DNA from: Actinomycetes bacterium
GTDB taxonomy: Bacteria > Actinomycetota > Thermoleophilia > Solirubrobacterales > Solirubrobacteraceae
NCBI GenBank assembly: GCA_023404805.1
Contig: JAEYAL010000343.1
Location: 1-6,699 of the forward strand
Direction: 5' to 3'
DNA: 6,699 nucleotides
The translations under genes were made by a program, and so were the position numbers. The notes beneath the pieces were generated by a model. That model worked only from the letters and a program-made list of their open reading frames with translations, searched no databases and was not told where the DNA came from. This document shows positions 1-5,289 of the stretch, one piece after another. Each line of letters begins with the position of its first letter. Positions within the stretch are counted from its first letter, which is position 1.

Positions 1-281
1 GCCTCCGCCTGCGCGGGCCCGCCAGCAAACCGCTGGTGGTCGCCGGACACCCCGATGGCGCGTCGTGGTCGTACGCCCGGCTGGAATGGGAGGGCGGGGA
101 GGTCCGCGAAGGGTGGCTGCGGATCGATCGGCCGTACGCGTTCACGGCGCAGGTGCTCGCGGCGGCCGTCGATGAGCTGCGCTCGGGCGCCGCCGCGCCT
201 GGCGCCTACACGCCTGGGCTGTTGCTCGGCGCGGGCCTCGCGGAGCGCCTTGGCGCCGTACCGGTGAGCCGCGCGGCGTAG
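1..281 (+). CDS. 3' end of a gene, possibly saccharopine dehydrogenase-like (NADP-binding) protein, partial
   Basis: The frame is open from the left edge of the window and ends at TAG 279-281, so only about the last 92 residues are present. A GTG at 36 lies inside the open frame and is probably not the start. The visible part has an ARLEWEGGEVREGWLRI beta-hairpin-like stretch, then a helix with YAFTAQVLAAAVDEL, then a GAYTPGLLLGAGLAERLGA ending. The order of TA..L..A...L, then an extended G-x-x-TP motif, then a closing helix is what I recall from the C-terminus of saccharopine-dehydrogenase-like oxidoreductases. The Rossmann fold that would prove it lies outside the window. The MBL-fold gene starts 18 nt downstream on the same strand, so the two may be co-transcribed. 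That the frame is coding is well supported by its codon use and GC3; the family is only a moderate guess. Confidence 0.6.
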   Translation, partial: LRLRGPASKPLVVAGHPDGASWSYARLEWEGGEVREGWLRIDRPYAFTAQVLAAAVDELRSGAAAPGAYTPGLLLGAGLAERLGAVPVSRAA

Positions 282-299
282 CGGCGCCGCCGCCTGTCC

Positions 300-1073
300 A
301 TGGCCGTAACCGAGACATCAGCGCCCGACGGCGGGCGAGTTCGAGCCATCGCGCGCCGTGCGGTCGTCGGCCCGCTGCAACCCGTGGCAGACGGCGTCTG
401 GGTCGTGCGCGGCGGCGTGATCCGCGGCTTCAACGCCTACCTCATCGAGCACGAGGGCTCGGTCACGCTCTTCGATGCCGGCATCCGCCCGATGCTTGGC
501 GGTCTGAGGGCCGCCGTCCGCGAGCTCGGGCTGCCGCTGAGACAGATCGTCCTCTCTCACGCCCATATCGACCACCGCGGCTGTGCGCCGGCCCTCGGGG
601 CGCCCGTGCTCTGCCACGCGGCGGAGGTGCGCGACGCGCAGGGCGATGGCGGCCTCAGGTACCAGGACTTCGGCGGGCTGCCGACGGCGTTCGCGCGGCA
701 GGTCATCCCGCGGATCACACCGGTCAACGACGGCGGTCCGGTGCGCATCGCGGACGTCTTGCGCGAGGGGGACTGCGTCGCAGGGTTCGAGGTCGTCGGC
801 GCCGCAGGGCACGCCCCCGGGCAGATCGCGCTCTGGCGTGAGCGCGACGGCGTCCTGCTCGGCGGCGACGCGTTCGCGACGTTCGACCTGGCGACGCTGC
901 GCGCCTGCGCGCCGGTGCTCGGGCCGGCCGCGCTCTCCTTCGATCACGAACAGGCGCGCCGGAGCCTCGCAGCGTTGGCCGACCTGGAGCCGCGGCTCGC
1001 GTGTCCCGGGCACGGGCTGCCCGTCGAAGGCGACGTCGCCGGCCTGCTCCGCGCGGCGGCGCGCGCTGGCTGA
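300..1073 (+). CDS. MBL-fold metallo-hydrolase
   Basis: This 257-residue protein belongs to the metallo-beta-lactamase superfamily of soluble hydrolases with two metals in the active site. The diagnostic HxHxDH motif is present as SHAHIDHRG (His87, His89, Asp91, His92). Further ligands follow in the expected order: His171 in GAAGHAPGQ, Asp190 in LLGGDA, and His238 in CPGHGLP. All metal ligands of a glyoxalase-II-like active site are therefore intact. The N-terminal strands (VADGVWVVRGG, then NAYLIEHEGSVTLFDAG) are typical of the fold. The length is normal for single-domain members. The substrate cannot be deduced; the superfamily includes thioesterases, lactonases and phosphodiesterases. The ATG at 300 has no clear ribosome binding site, and an in-frame GTG at 384 just before ADGVW is a credible alternative start. 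It follows the partial gene at 1-281 by 18 nt and converges with the cupin gene, leaving only 37 nt between their stop codons. Confidence 0.9.
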   Translation: MAVTETSAPDGGRVRAIARRAVVGPLQPVADGVWVVRGGVIRGFNAYLIEHEGSVTLFDAGIRPMLGGLRAAVRELGLPLRQIVLSHAHIDHRGCAPALGAPVLCHAAEVRDAQGDGGLRYQDFGGLPTAFARQVIPRITPVNDGGPVRIADVLREGDCVAGFEVVGAAGHAPGQIALWRERDGVLLGGDAFATFDLATLRACAPVLGPAALSFDHEQARRSLAALADLEPRLACPGHGLPVEGDVAGLLRAAARAG

Positions 1074-1110
1074 GCACGCCCGCGGGCGGCTGGCCGAAGA
1101 ACGGCGGCGG

Positions 1111-1668
1111 CTAACCCTGGATCGCCTTCGTCCCCGTGAGGTTCGCGACGCGGCCGAGCACCTGGCCGAGCACCTTTTGCACCGGGACCGGCGGCCCCGA
1201 GACCCACGTCCCGCCGCCGCCGTCCTTGAGCAGCGCCATGACCTGCAGGAACGTGATCTCGTCCTGCTTGTCGGTCTTGCCGTCCTTGAGCCACTGCAGC
1301 CACGACGCGAAATACGTTTGCGCGAATTCCGGCCGGGGCTCGATCCACGCCTCGACCACGGCGGTCTCACCCGGGCTGGTGAACGGGTGCACGTGGCGGC
1401 TGCCGACCGGGATCTCGAGCAGGTCGCCGGGTCCGAGCCTGCACTCGACCTGGTCGACGGAGCCAGTCGCTGAGCCCTCGATGACCTGGAACGTCTCGAC
1501 CCCGTTCTCGTGGAAGTGGTCGGGCACCTTGCCGGTGTTCTCCGGCATGGTGCGCCGGATCTTGATCCGCTCGGGCGTGTTCTCGAGGATCTCGATGACG
1601 GTGCCGCTCGCGCTCGTCGTCACCGCCCCGGGTTGCAGGTAGTCGAGGGTGCTGCTCTGGGTGGTCAT
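1111..1668 (-). CDS. Cupin domain-containing protein
   Basis: This 185-residue protein contains one cupin barrel. Cupin motif 1 is DHFHENGVETFQVIEG (His51, His53, Glu58), and motif 2 is PGDLLEIPVGSRHVH (Pro80 to His92). The metal-binding set of two His, one Glu and one His is therefore complete, so the protein probably binds Fe, Mn, Ni or Zn. Residues 1-45 form the lead-in strands. A C-terminal part of about 80 residues (RPEFAQTYFASWLQWLKDG onward) is helical and likely packs on the barrel. Members of this family include dioxygenases, isomerases and non-enzymatic binding proteins, and the sequence does not say which this is. The ATG at 1668 is preceded by a weak purine-rich site (GTGGG). The gene begins 27 nt after the stop of the oxidoreductase gene on the same strand, so the two probably form an operon. 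Confidence 0.9.
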   Translation of the reverse strand: MTTQSSTLDYLQPGAVTTSASGTVIEILENTPERIKIRRTMPENTGKVPDHFHENGVETFQVIEGSATGSVDQVECRLGPGDLLEIPVGSRHVHPFTSPGETAVVEAWIEPRPEFAQTYFASWLQWLKDGKTDKQDEITFLQVMALLKDGGGGTWVSGPPVPVQKVLGQVLGRVANLTGTKAIQG

Positions 1669-1695
1669 CCCACGACCGTAATGGCGCGCAGCCGC

Positions 1696-2550
1696 TCACG
1701 CCAAAGCACCGCCCGCCGGACCGGCGAGCAGCGCATCCACGACGCGGGCCAGGGTCGCGGCGTCGGCAGCGGCACCCGGATCCGCTGGCGCCCGCGCGTA
1801 GATGTCGGCTGCGGCCGCGTGGAACCCGGGGGGAAGGCCTGCGGCCTCCATCGCGGCGGCGATCTCTTCCATCTCGCCGGACCACCGCCAGCCCTTGCGG
1901 GCAGCCTGGCCGCCGGCGTGGGCTGGGGCGTGAGCCGCCGGACCGTCCGCCCGGTCCCACTCGGCGGCAAGCGCGTCCTCGACTCCTCCCGCGCGTGCGA
2001 GCGCCTGAGCCGCCAGAAGCAGCGCCTGGGCGCCCTTGTTCCAGGCCGAGAACGCCATCTTCAACGCCGACGCGCTGAATGGCTCGCCCGGAAGGGCGAT
2101 GGCCTCGACCCGCGAACCGGCGAACAGCTCCGCGACGTCTGGCGCTGCGGGCCCAGAGAGGTACAGGCGCGTGGTTCCCGGTCTCGCCGGCGGAGGGCCG
2201 ATGATCCCGCCGTCCGTATACGTCGCGCCAGCGCCCGTGGCGCGCTCGGCGATCGCCGCTGCGGTGGCCGGCGACACGGCGTTGGCGTCGACGAAGTGGC
2301 CGCGGAACCCAGCGACCTCGGCAGCGAGCGAGGCCGCAGCATGGGGTGGGCAGACGGACAGCACGACGTCGCAGCGCTCTAGCACCGTGCTGAGGCTGCC
2401 GAGATCGGTGAGCCCGGCAGCACGCGCCCGGTCGGCCGATGCGCTGCTGCGACCGGGCGACGCCCAGCTCACGTTGTGGCCCCGGTCCACGAGCGCGCTG
2501 CCGATCGCAGCTCCCATCTCGCCCGGGTGGAGCAGGCCGATCTCGGCCAT
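1696..2550 (-). CDS. NAD(P)-binding oxidoreductase, 6-phosphogluconate-dehydrogenase-like with DUF1932-type C-terminus
   Basis: This is a protein of 284 residues. It opens directly with a Rossmann nucleotide-binding loop, GLLHPGEMG (residues 5-13), the arrangement seen in the beta-hydroxyacid dehydrogenase and 6PGDH superfamily. VDANAVSPATAAAIAE (88-102) and DGGIIGPPP (113-121) correspond to the second half of the NAD domain and its substrate loop. SALKMAFSAWNKG (161-173) holds the conserved catalytic-type lysine (Lys164) at the start of the all-helical C-terminal domain, which matches the DUF1932 class. The physiological substrate is not known from sequence. I chose ATG 2550 over the longer frame starting at 2598: a GGGGA Shine-Dalgarno lies 5 nt before it, and the Rossmann strand then begins at residue 4 as usual. 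The cupin gene follows 27 nt downstream on the same strand and may share its transcript and pathway. Confidence 0.85.
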   Translation of the reverse strand: MAEIGLLHPGEMGAAIGSALVDRGHNVSWASPGRSSASADRARAAGLTDLGSLSTVLERCDVVLSVCPPHAAASLAAEVAGFRGHFVDANAVSPATAAAIAERATGAGATYTDGGIIGPPPARPGTTRLYLSGPAAPDVAELFAGSRVEAIALPGEPFSASALKMAFSAWNKGAQALLLAAQALARAGGVEDALAAEWDRADGPAAHAPAHAGGQAARKGWRWSGEMEEIAAAMEAAGLPPGFHAAAADIYARAPADPGAAADAATLARVVDALLAGPAGGALA

Positions 2551-2676
2551 GGCAGTCCCCGCTTGTTCGACGTCGCCCCAGCTGGCCTGCCGGAGCACGG
2601 GCCTGATTCAAGCACGACGCCGCGACGGCGCCCGGCGCCCGCGGCGAACACCCGGGCGCCTGACCTCCACCACAGA

Positions 2677-2701
2677 AAAGGCCGCCCACCGGGCGGCCTT
2701 T
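2677..2701 (-). terminator. Intrinsic terminator of the tRNA-Leu gene
   Basis: A perfect inverted repeat pairs 2677-2687 with 2691-2701. The 11-bp stem has the GC core GGCCGCCC/GGGCGGCC and a 3-nt loop. Read on the minus strand, the stem is followed by TTTTCTGTGG, a short U tract, and it lies 5 nt past the tRNA 3' end. The A-rich base on the plus strand makes it partly usable in the other direction too. Confidence 0.9.
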
Positions 2702-2706
2702 CGCAG

Positions 2707-2791
2707 TGCGCCGAAGAGGACTCGAACCTCCACGGGATTATCTCCCACCAGGCCCTCAACCTGGCGCGTCTACCAATTCCGCCATCGGCGC
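2707..2791 (-). tRNA. tRNA-Leu (anticodon GAG)
   Basis: This 85-nt type II tRNA folds completely. The acceptor stem GCGCCGA pairs perfectly with TCGGCGC. The anticodon stem CCAGG/CCTGG encloses the loop TTGAGGG, giving anticodon GAG, which is at 2755-2757 as CTC on the plus strand. The long variable arm closes as GGGA/TCCC. The T arm carries TTCGAGT, and the discriminator base is A. It decodes CUC and CUU leucine codons. The 3' CCA is not encoded, so it must be added by nucleotidyltransferase. The gene stands alone with its own promoter and terminator. Confidence 0.97.
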
Positions 2792-2812
2792 AGGGGATTG
2801 GTTGGACGCAGC

Positions 2813-2818
2813 ACTATA
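2813..2818 (-). promoter_or_regulatory. Probable -10 element of the tRNA-Leu promoter
   Basis: On the minus strand the hexamer is TATAGT, one mismatch from TATAAT, lying 21 nt before the tRNA 5' end. This places transcription start about 14 nt upstream of the mature tRNA. I see no good -35 hexamer at 17-18 nt spacing. Confidence 0.6.
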
Positions 2819-2920
2819 GAGGCGCCGCGCCCATCGTGCGTTGCCGCCTGGACGGCCCCGCGGAACACGGCGTGCGGACGGTGTGCACGCCACGCTGCGG
2901 GCGTCCGCCGGAGCGCGAGG

Positions 2921-2926
2921 TACGCT
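2921..2926 (+). promoter_or_regulatory. Probable -10 element of the lexA promoter
   Basis: The hexamer TACGCT fits the actinobacterial TAnnnT -10 pattern. It ends 8 nt before the lexA ATG, so transcription would start at or within a few bases of the start codon. The same hexamer lies at the matching position before rnpB and before the collagen-like gene. No -35 hexamer is recognisable. Confidence 0.5.
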
Positions 2927-2927
2927 G

Positions 2928-2941
2928 CGAACGCATGTTCC
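2928..2941. promoter_or_regulatory. SOS box (LexA operator) overlapping the lexA start codon
   Basis: The sequence CGAACGCATGTTCC contains perfect GAAC and GTTC half-sites separated by 4 bp. This is the LexA-binding pattern of actinobacteria and Bacillus. It spans the lexA ATG (2935-2937) and follows directly on the TACGCT element, so bound LexA would block RNA polymerase at its own promoter. Autoregulation of lexA is established in many bacteria. I found no second copy of the GAAC-N4-GTTC pattern in the window. Confidence 0.85.
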
Positions 2942-3579
2942 CTGGAGACGAAGTCCTCTTCGATGAGCTCACGGATCGCCAGCGCGCGATCCTGGCCTGC
3001 ATCCGCGACCACGTCGCCACCTACGGCTATCCACCAGCGGTCCGCGACATCGGCAAGACGGTCGGCCTCTCGTCGTCGTCGACGGTCCACGCGCACCTCG
3101 CGCGGCTGGAGAAGATGGGGCTGCTGCGCCGCGACCCCAGCAAGCCGCGCGCGATGGAGCTGCTCGGCGCGGAGACGGTTGAGCCGCAGGACGTCGACGG
3201 CGCGTCGATGCTCCCGCTCGTCGGCCGCGTGCCGGCCGGCCCGCCGTCGCTCGCGAGTGAAGAGGTCGAAGAGGTCGTCGCCGTCCCGGCCGCGGCCGGT
3301 GGCCAGCGCGGTGAGTTCCTGCTGCGCGTCAAAGGCGACTCGATGGTCGACGCCGGCATCCTCGACGGCGACCTGATCGTCGTGCACCAGCAGCCGACGG
3401 CCCGCGACGGCGAGATCGTCGTGGCGCTGCTCGACGAAGACGAGGCGACGGTCAAGCGGTATTTCCGCGAGTCCGACCACATCCGCCTGCAGCCCGAGAA
3501 CGAAGCGCTCGACCCGATCATCGTCCGCGGCGACGTGCAGATCGCCGGCGTCGTCGTCGGCCTGCTGCGCAGCTTCTAG
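2935..3579 (+). CDS. lexA: LexA, SOS-response repressor and autoprotease
   Basis: LexA represses DNA-damage genes and cleaves itself when stimulated by RecA filaments. The protein is 214 residues, close to the usual length. The N-terminal winged-helix DNA-binding domain (12-75) has LTDRQRAIL, GYPPAVRDIG and the recognition helix region SSSSTVHAHLARLEKMG. The Ala101-Gly102 cleavage bond sits in GRVPAGPP. The C-terminal S24 peptidase domain has the nucleophile Ser136 in VKGDSM and the general base Lys174 in ATVKRYF, so self-cleavage should be intact. A short acidic N-terminal lead (MFPGDEVLFDE) precedes the domain. The start at ATG 2935 is favoured because the domain boundary fits. The only longer alternative, GTG 2881, would add a Cys- and Arg-rich segment that looks non-coding. 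There is no Shine-Dalgarno at normal spacing, and the SOS box covers the start codon, so the mRNA is probably leaderless. Confidence 0.97.
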   Translation: MFPGDEVLFDELTDRQRAILACIRDHVATYGYPPAVRDIGKTVGLSSSSTVHAHLARLEKMGLLRRDPSKPRAMELLGAETVEPQDVDGASMLPLVGRVPAGPPSLASEEVEEVVAVPAAAGGQRGEFLLRVKGDSMVDAGILDGDLIVVHQQPTARDGEIVVALLDEDEATVKRYFRESDHIRLQPENEALDPIIVRGDVQIAGVVVGLLRSF

Positions 3580-3596
3580 GCCGCCCGCGCCGCCAA

Positions 3597-3617
3597 CGCG
3601 CCCGCAGGCTGGGCGCG
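3597..3617 (+). terminator. Possible terminator hairpin after lexA
   Basis: CGCGCCC (3597-3603) and GGGCGCG (3611-3617) form a 7-bp all-GC stem with a 7-nt loop, 18 nt past the lexA stop. No T tract follows, so this is only a candidate. It lies between lexA and the convergent gene and could serve both. Confidence 0.35.
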
Positions 3618-3671
3618 CGCAAAGCAACCCCGGCGGCGCCGTCGGCTCGCCCATGGGCTTGAGCGCGGACG

Positions 3672-4184
3672 CTAGCCCGAGCGGTCGTCGCCGACGGGCA
3701 CATCGTCGGCGCGCTGGAGCCCGAGCTCCTCGGCGAGCGCGCGCGCCACGCCTTCGCGCGAGCGGGCCTTGACCGCGGCACGCAGCCCTTCAGCCCATTG
3801 CTCGTCGCTCAGCCACCGCGGCGCGACGAGCCCGAGGTCCTTGAGGACCGGCTTGGGATCGACGAACGGGGCGATCGCCTCCGCGCGGCGCTGCGCGGCC
3901 AGATGCTGGGCGCGGTGCAGCGGCGTGCGGCCCGCGTCCTCATCGAGGTGCGTGAGGTCGGCGACGATCAGCGGCACAGCCCGGCGGGCGCAGCGCTCCC
4001 ACGGCGCATCGGCGGCGGAGTCGACGATGACCTGCCGCACGACGCGCCAGCCAGCGTGCCGCGATTCGGCGCGGTCGACGAGGAAGTACGCCAGCGACTC
4101 GGCAAGCTTGCGGGAGCTCTCCTCGGAGCCGTGGGAATCCAGGTGTCGAAGCGCGGCCGCGATCTGGCGTCCGTTCTCGACCAT
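3672..4184 (-). CDS. Hypothetical protein with one ankyrin-like motif
   Basis: I do not recognise this 170-residue protein. It is soluble and largely helical, with no signal peptide or membrane segment. Residues 84-109 (DAGRTPLHRAQHLAAQ, then RAEAIAPFVD) read like a single ankyrin repeat (G-x-TPLH, helix, A-x-x-I-x-x-x-VD), but flanking repeats are not evident. The C-terminal third (WLSDEQWAEGLRAAVKA, then GVARALAEELGL) forms two amphipathic helices. The start is uncertain. ATG 4184 is the first conventional start after the in-frame stop near 4250, yet the 22 codons before it also read like protein (ESGAAENAAEARKLAH). The Shine-Dalgarno is weak (GGAAA about 9 nt upstream). The gene stands alone, converging with lexA and lying 184 nt downstream of the sigma gene. 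Its codon use matches its neighbours. Function unknown. Confidence 0.7.
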   Translation of the reverse strand: MVENGRQIAAALRHLDSHGSEESSRKLAESLAYFLVDRAESRHAGWRVVRQVIVDSAADAPWERCARRAVPLIVADLTHLDEDAGRTPLHRAQHLAAQRRAEAIAPFVDPKPVLKDLGLVAPRWLSDEQWAEGLRAAVKARSREGVARALAEELGLQRADDVPVGDDRSG

Positions 4185-4368
4185 GTGGGCGAGTTTCCGC
4201 GCCTCCGCGGCGTTCTCTGCTGCCCCTGACTCGGCGATAGGCGGAGCCTACCCGTGCAGATTTGCAGGCGTGGTCGCCGGATTGCTCGACCGGCGGGCAG
4301 ACCCAGGAGCCGCAGGTTTCGTCGTCGCCGAGACATGCACGGTGGCACCGGCCGCCGGGCGAGCGGGC
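4185..4368. other. Intergenic region between the sigma gene and the hypothetical gene
   Basis: This 184-bp gap contains no gene I can defend. It holds a minus-strand TAGGCT hexamer (4245-4250) that could be a -10 for the hypothetical gene and overlaps a small inverted repeat, TAGGC-GGA-GCCTA (4238-4250). A 6-bp stem, CGCCGG/CCGGCG (4275-4280 with 4290-4295), has a 9-nt loop and might help end the sigma transcript; there is no U tract. The sigma reading frame continues in frame past its TGA here with an unexpected run of cysteines (see findings). Confidence 0.35.
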
Positions 4369-5019
4369 TCAGCCAGCGTCAGCGCAGCCGCACTGGCAGA
4401 CCTCGCCCTCGCGGGGCGTGATCGAAACCGGCCGCCCGCGAGGGTCCCGCTCGATATGGCAGCACTGGGCGGTGCCTTCGATCACGGCCGCGCGGCCCCG
4501 CTGGACGCGCGACTTGAGGCCCGGCACGGACACGCCCGCGCGCTCGGCGGCCTCGGCGCTCGTGAGGCCCTCGGTGGCGACGAGCTGCAGCGCTTCGCGC
4601 TGCGCTTCTGGGAGCGCTTCGACGGTGCGGCCGAGGCAGCGGGCGATGGCGACATCCAGCGCGCGGTCGGCAGCGGCTTCGAGGCCAGCGTCGGGGCGGT
4701 CGGTGACGTCGCCCTCAGTCAGCGGCGCCAGCGCAGCCAGCACATCGGGCTCGGTCGCGGCGTCGAGCCGCCGGGCCGCAGCGCGGAGGTGGTCGACGAG
4801 CGCCGAGTGCGCCGAGCGCAGCGCCCAGGCTTCGGGGCTGCGCACGTCGGCAGGGAGCGTGCGGTGGACGCGCAGCAGCGTCTCCTGGGCGAGGTCGTCG
4901 ACCAGCCCCGCCGGAGCGCGGCGGGCCAGCCAGCGGCGGACCGCGCCGTCGAGCGCGGCCCAGTCGACGGCCGCCGCCGTGGCGGCCGGTGCCTGCGGAG
5001 AGTGCTGCTGCACGCCCAT
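4369..5019 (-). CDS. ECF-type RNA polymerase sigma factor with cysteine-rich C-terminal tail
   Basis: This 216-residue protein is a two-domain sigma-70 family factor that would redirect RNA polymerase to its own promoters. Region 2 includes DDLAQETLLRVHRTL (41-55), the polymerase-binding helix, and then SPEAWALRSAHSALVDHLRAAAR (61-83, split by the region 2.3/2.4 boundary). Region 4 (133-179) ends in the helix-turn-helix EGLTSAEAAERAGVSVPGLK and then SRVQRGRAAV. A linker with acidic residues (86-118) joins them. The unusual part is the tail after region 4: CCH at 186-188, then DPRGRPVSITP, then CQCGC (Cys208, 210, 212). A DxxG segment between two Cys clusters is, as I recall, also seen in SigZ-like factors. 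CorE-type sigma factors sense metal through a C-terminal Cys-rich domain. ATG 5019 is chosen because it lies 4 nt after the stop of the upstream peptide gene, implying translational coupling. No anti-sigma gene is adjacent. Confidence 0.88.
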   Translation of the reverse strand: MGVQQHSPQAPAATAAAVDWAALDGAVRRWLARRAPAGLVDDLAQETLLRVHRTLPADVRSPEAWALRSAHSALVDHLRAAARRLDAATEPDVLAALAPLTEGDVTDRPDAGLEAAADRALDVAIARCLGRTVEALPEAQREALQLVATEGLTSAEAAERAGVSVPGLKSRVQRGRAAVIEGTAQCCHIERDPRGRPVSITPREGEVCQCGCADAG

Positions 5020-5023
5020 CACG

Positions 5024-5191
5024 TTAGTTCTTGCAGCCGCAGGAGCCGGCCGAGCAGCCGCAATCGGGGCCGCAGTCGCACTCGTCGGTGCCGCAAGCAC
5101 CTGCTGCGCCGCCAGCGGCAGCGACGGCCTGCCGGGCAGCGATCGCCGGGATGGCAGCCAGGAGGCGCTGGGTGGTCTGGTCGATGGTCAT
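5024..5191 (-). CDS. Small cysteine-rich peptide, metallothionein-like candidate
   Basis: This is a 55-residue peptide. Residues 1-26 form a helix-prone, cysteine-free half (MTIDQTTQRLLAAIPAIAA). After an Ala/Gly linker, the last 23 residues contain seven cysteines at 33, 38, 40, 44, 46, 51 and 53, in the pattern C-x4-C-x-C-x3-C-x-C-x4-C-x-C, ending CGCKN. Repeated C-x-C pairs with Gly, Asp and Ser between them suggest metal thiolate binding, and the size is similar to bacterial metallothioneins. I do not recognise a named family. The start at ATG 5191 is well supported by AGAGGA 8 nt upstream; the longer frame from 5287 lacks such a site and is Arg-rich. It is the first gene of an operon with the sigma factor, with 4 nt between stop and start. 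Other possibilities are a RiPP precursor (leader plus Cys core) or a metallochaperone, but no maturation enzyme is in the window. Confidence 0.8.
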   Translation of the reverse strand: MTIDQTTQRLLAAIPAIAARQAVAAAGGAAGACGTDECDCGPDCGCSAGSCGCKN

Positions 5192-5229
5192 GGGGTGGTT
5201 CCTCTCGGATCGTTGGTGTCGATCTGGAA

Positions 5230-5278
5230 GACGCGCCATCCGGCGAGTGGATGCAGGGTCCGCCTGAGGTGGCGCGTC
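5230..5278 (-). promoter_or_regulatory. Long inverted repeat upstream of the Cys-peptide/sigma operon
   Basis: GACGCGCCA (5230-5238) is the exact reverse complement of TGGCGCGTC (5270-5278). Inside, GGCG (5242-5245) can pair with CGCC (5261-5264), giving a two-tier stem with an asymmetric internal loop and a 15-nt apical loop. It ends 38 nt before the peptide start codon. It could be a structured 5' leader or a widely spaced operator, depending on where transcription starts. No clear -10 for this operon is visible. Confidence 0.4.
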
Positions 5279-5289
5279 GGCGCTCAACT

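Noticed and set aside
1077..1088. 12-bp palindrome CGCCCGCGGGCG between the convergent MBL and cupin genes
   Set aside because: It has no loop-forming spacer and no T tract, so it is a poor terminator candidate; such GC palindromes arise easily here.
318..1370. A minus-strand frame of 350 codons opposite the MBL-fold gene and the cupin 3' end
   Set aside because: The opposite strand encodes an MBL protein with all metal ligands; the antisense product is Arg-rich and has no recognisable motif.
2869..2908. Two competing inverted repeats (GGCGTGC/GCACGCC and GCGGACG/CGTCCGC) upstream of lexA
   Set aside because: They overlap each other, lie upstream of the probable -10, and do not resemble a LexA site. 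I see no reason to prefer either over chance.
2036..3376. A plus-strand frame of 446 codons over the oxidoreductase start, the tRNA and the 5' part of lexA
   Set aside because: It passes through a tRNA gene and a terminator and overlaps lexA out of frame; the product is low-complexity Arg/Ser/Thr. It is a shadow.
4369..5191. RiPP biosynthetic cluster reading of the Cys-rich peptide
   Set aside because: No radical SAM enzyme, cyclodehydratase, lanthipeptide synthetase, protease or exporter is in the window, and the downstream gene is a sigma factor; kept only as an alternative.
5192..5287. N-terminal extension of the Cys-rich peptide to an ATG at 5287
   Set aside because: The extra 32 residues are Arg/Pro-rich and overlap the long inverted repeat, while ATG 5191 has a clear AGAGGA site at 8 nt spacing.
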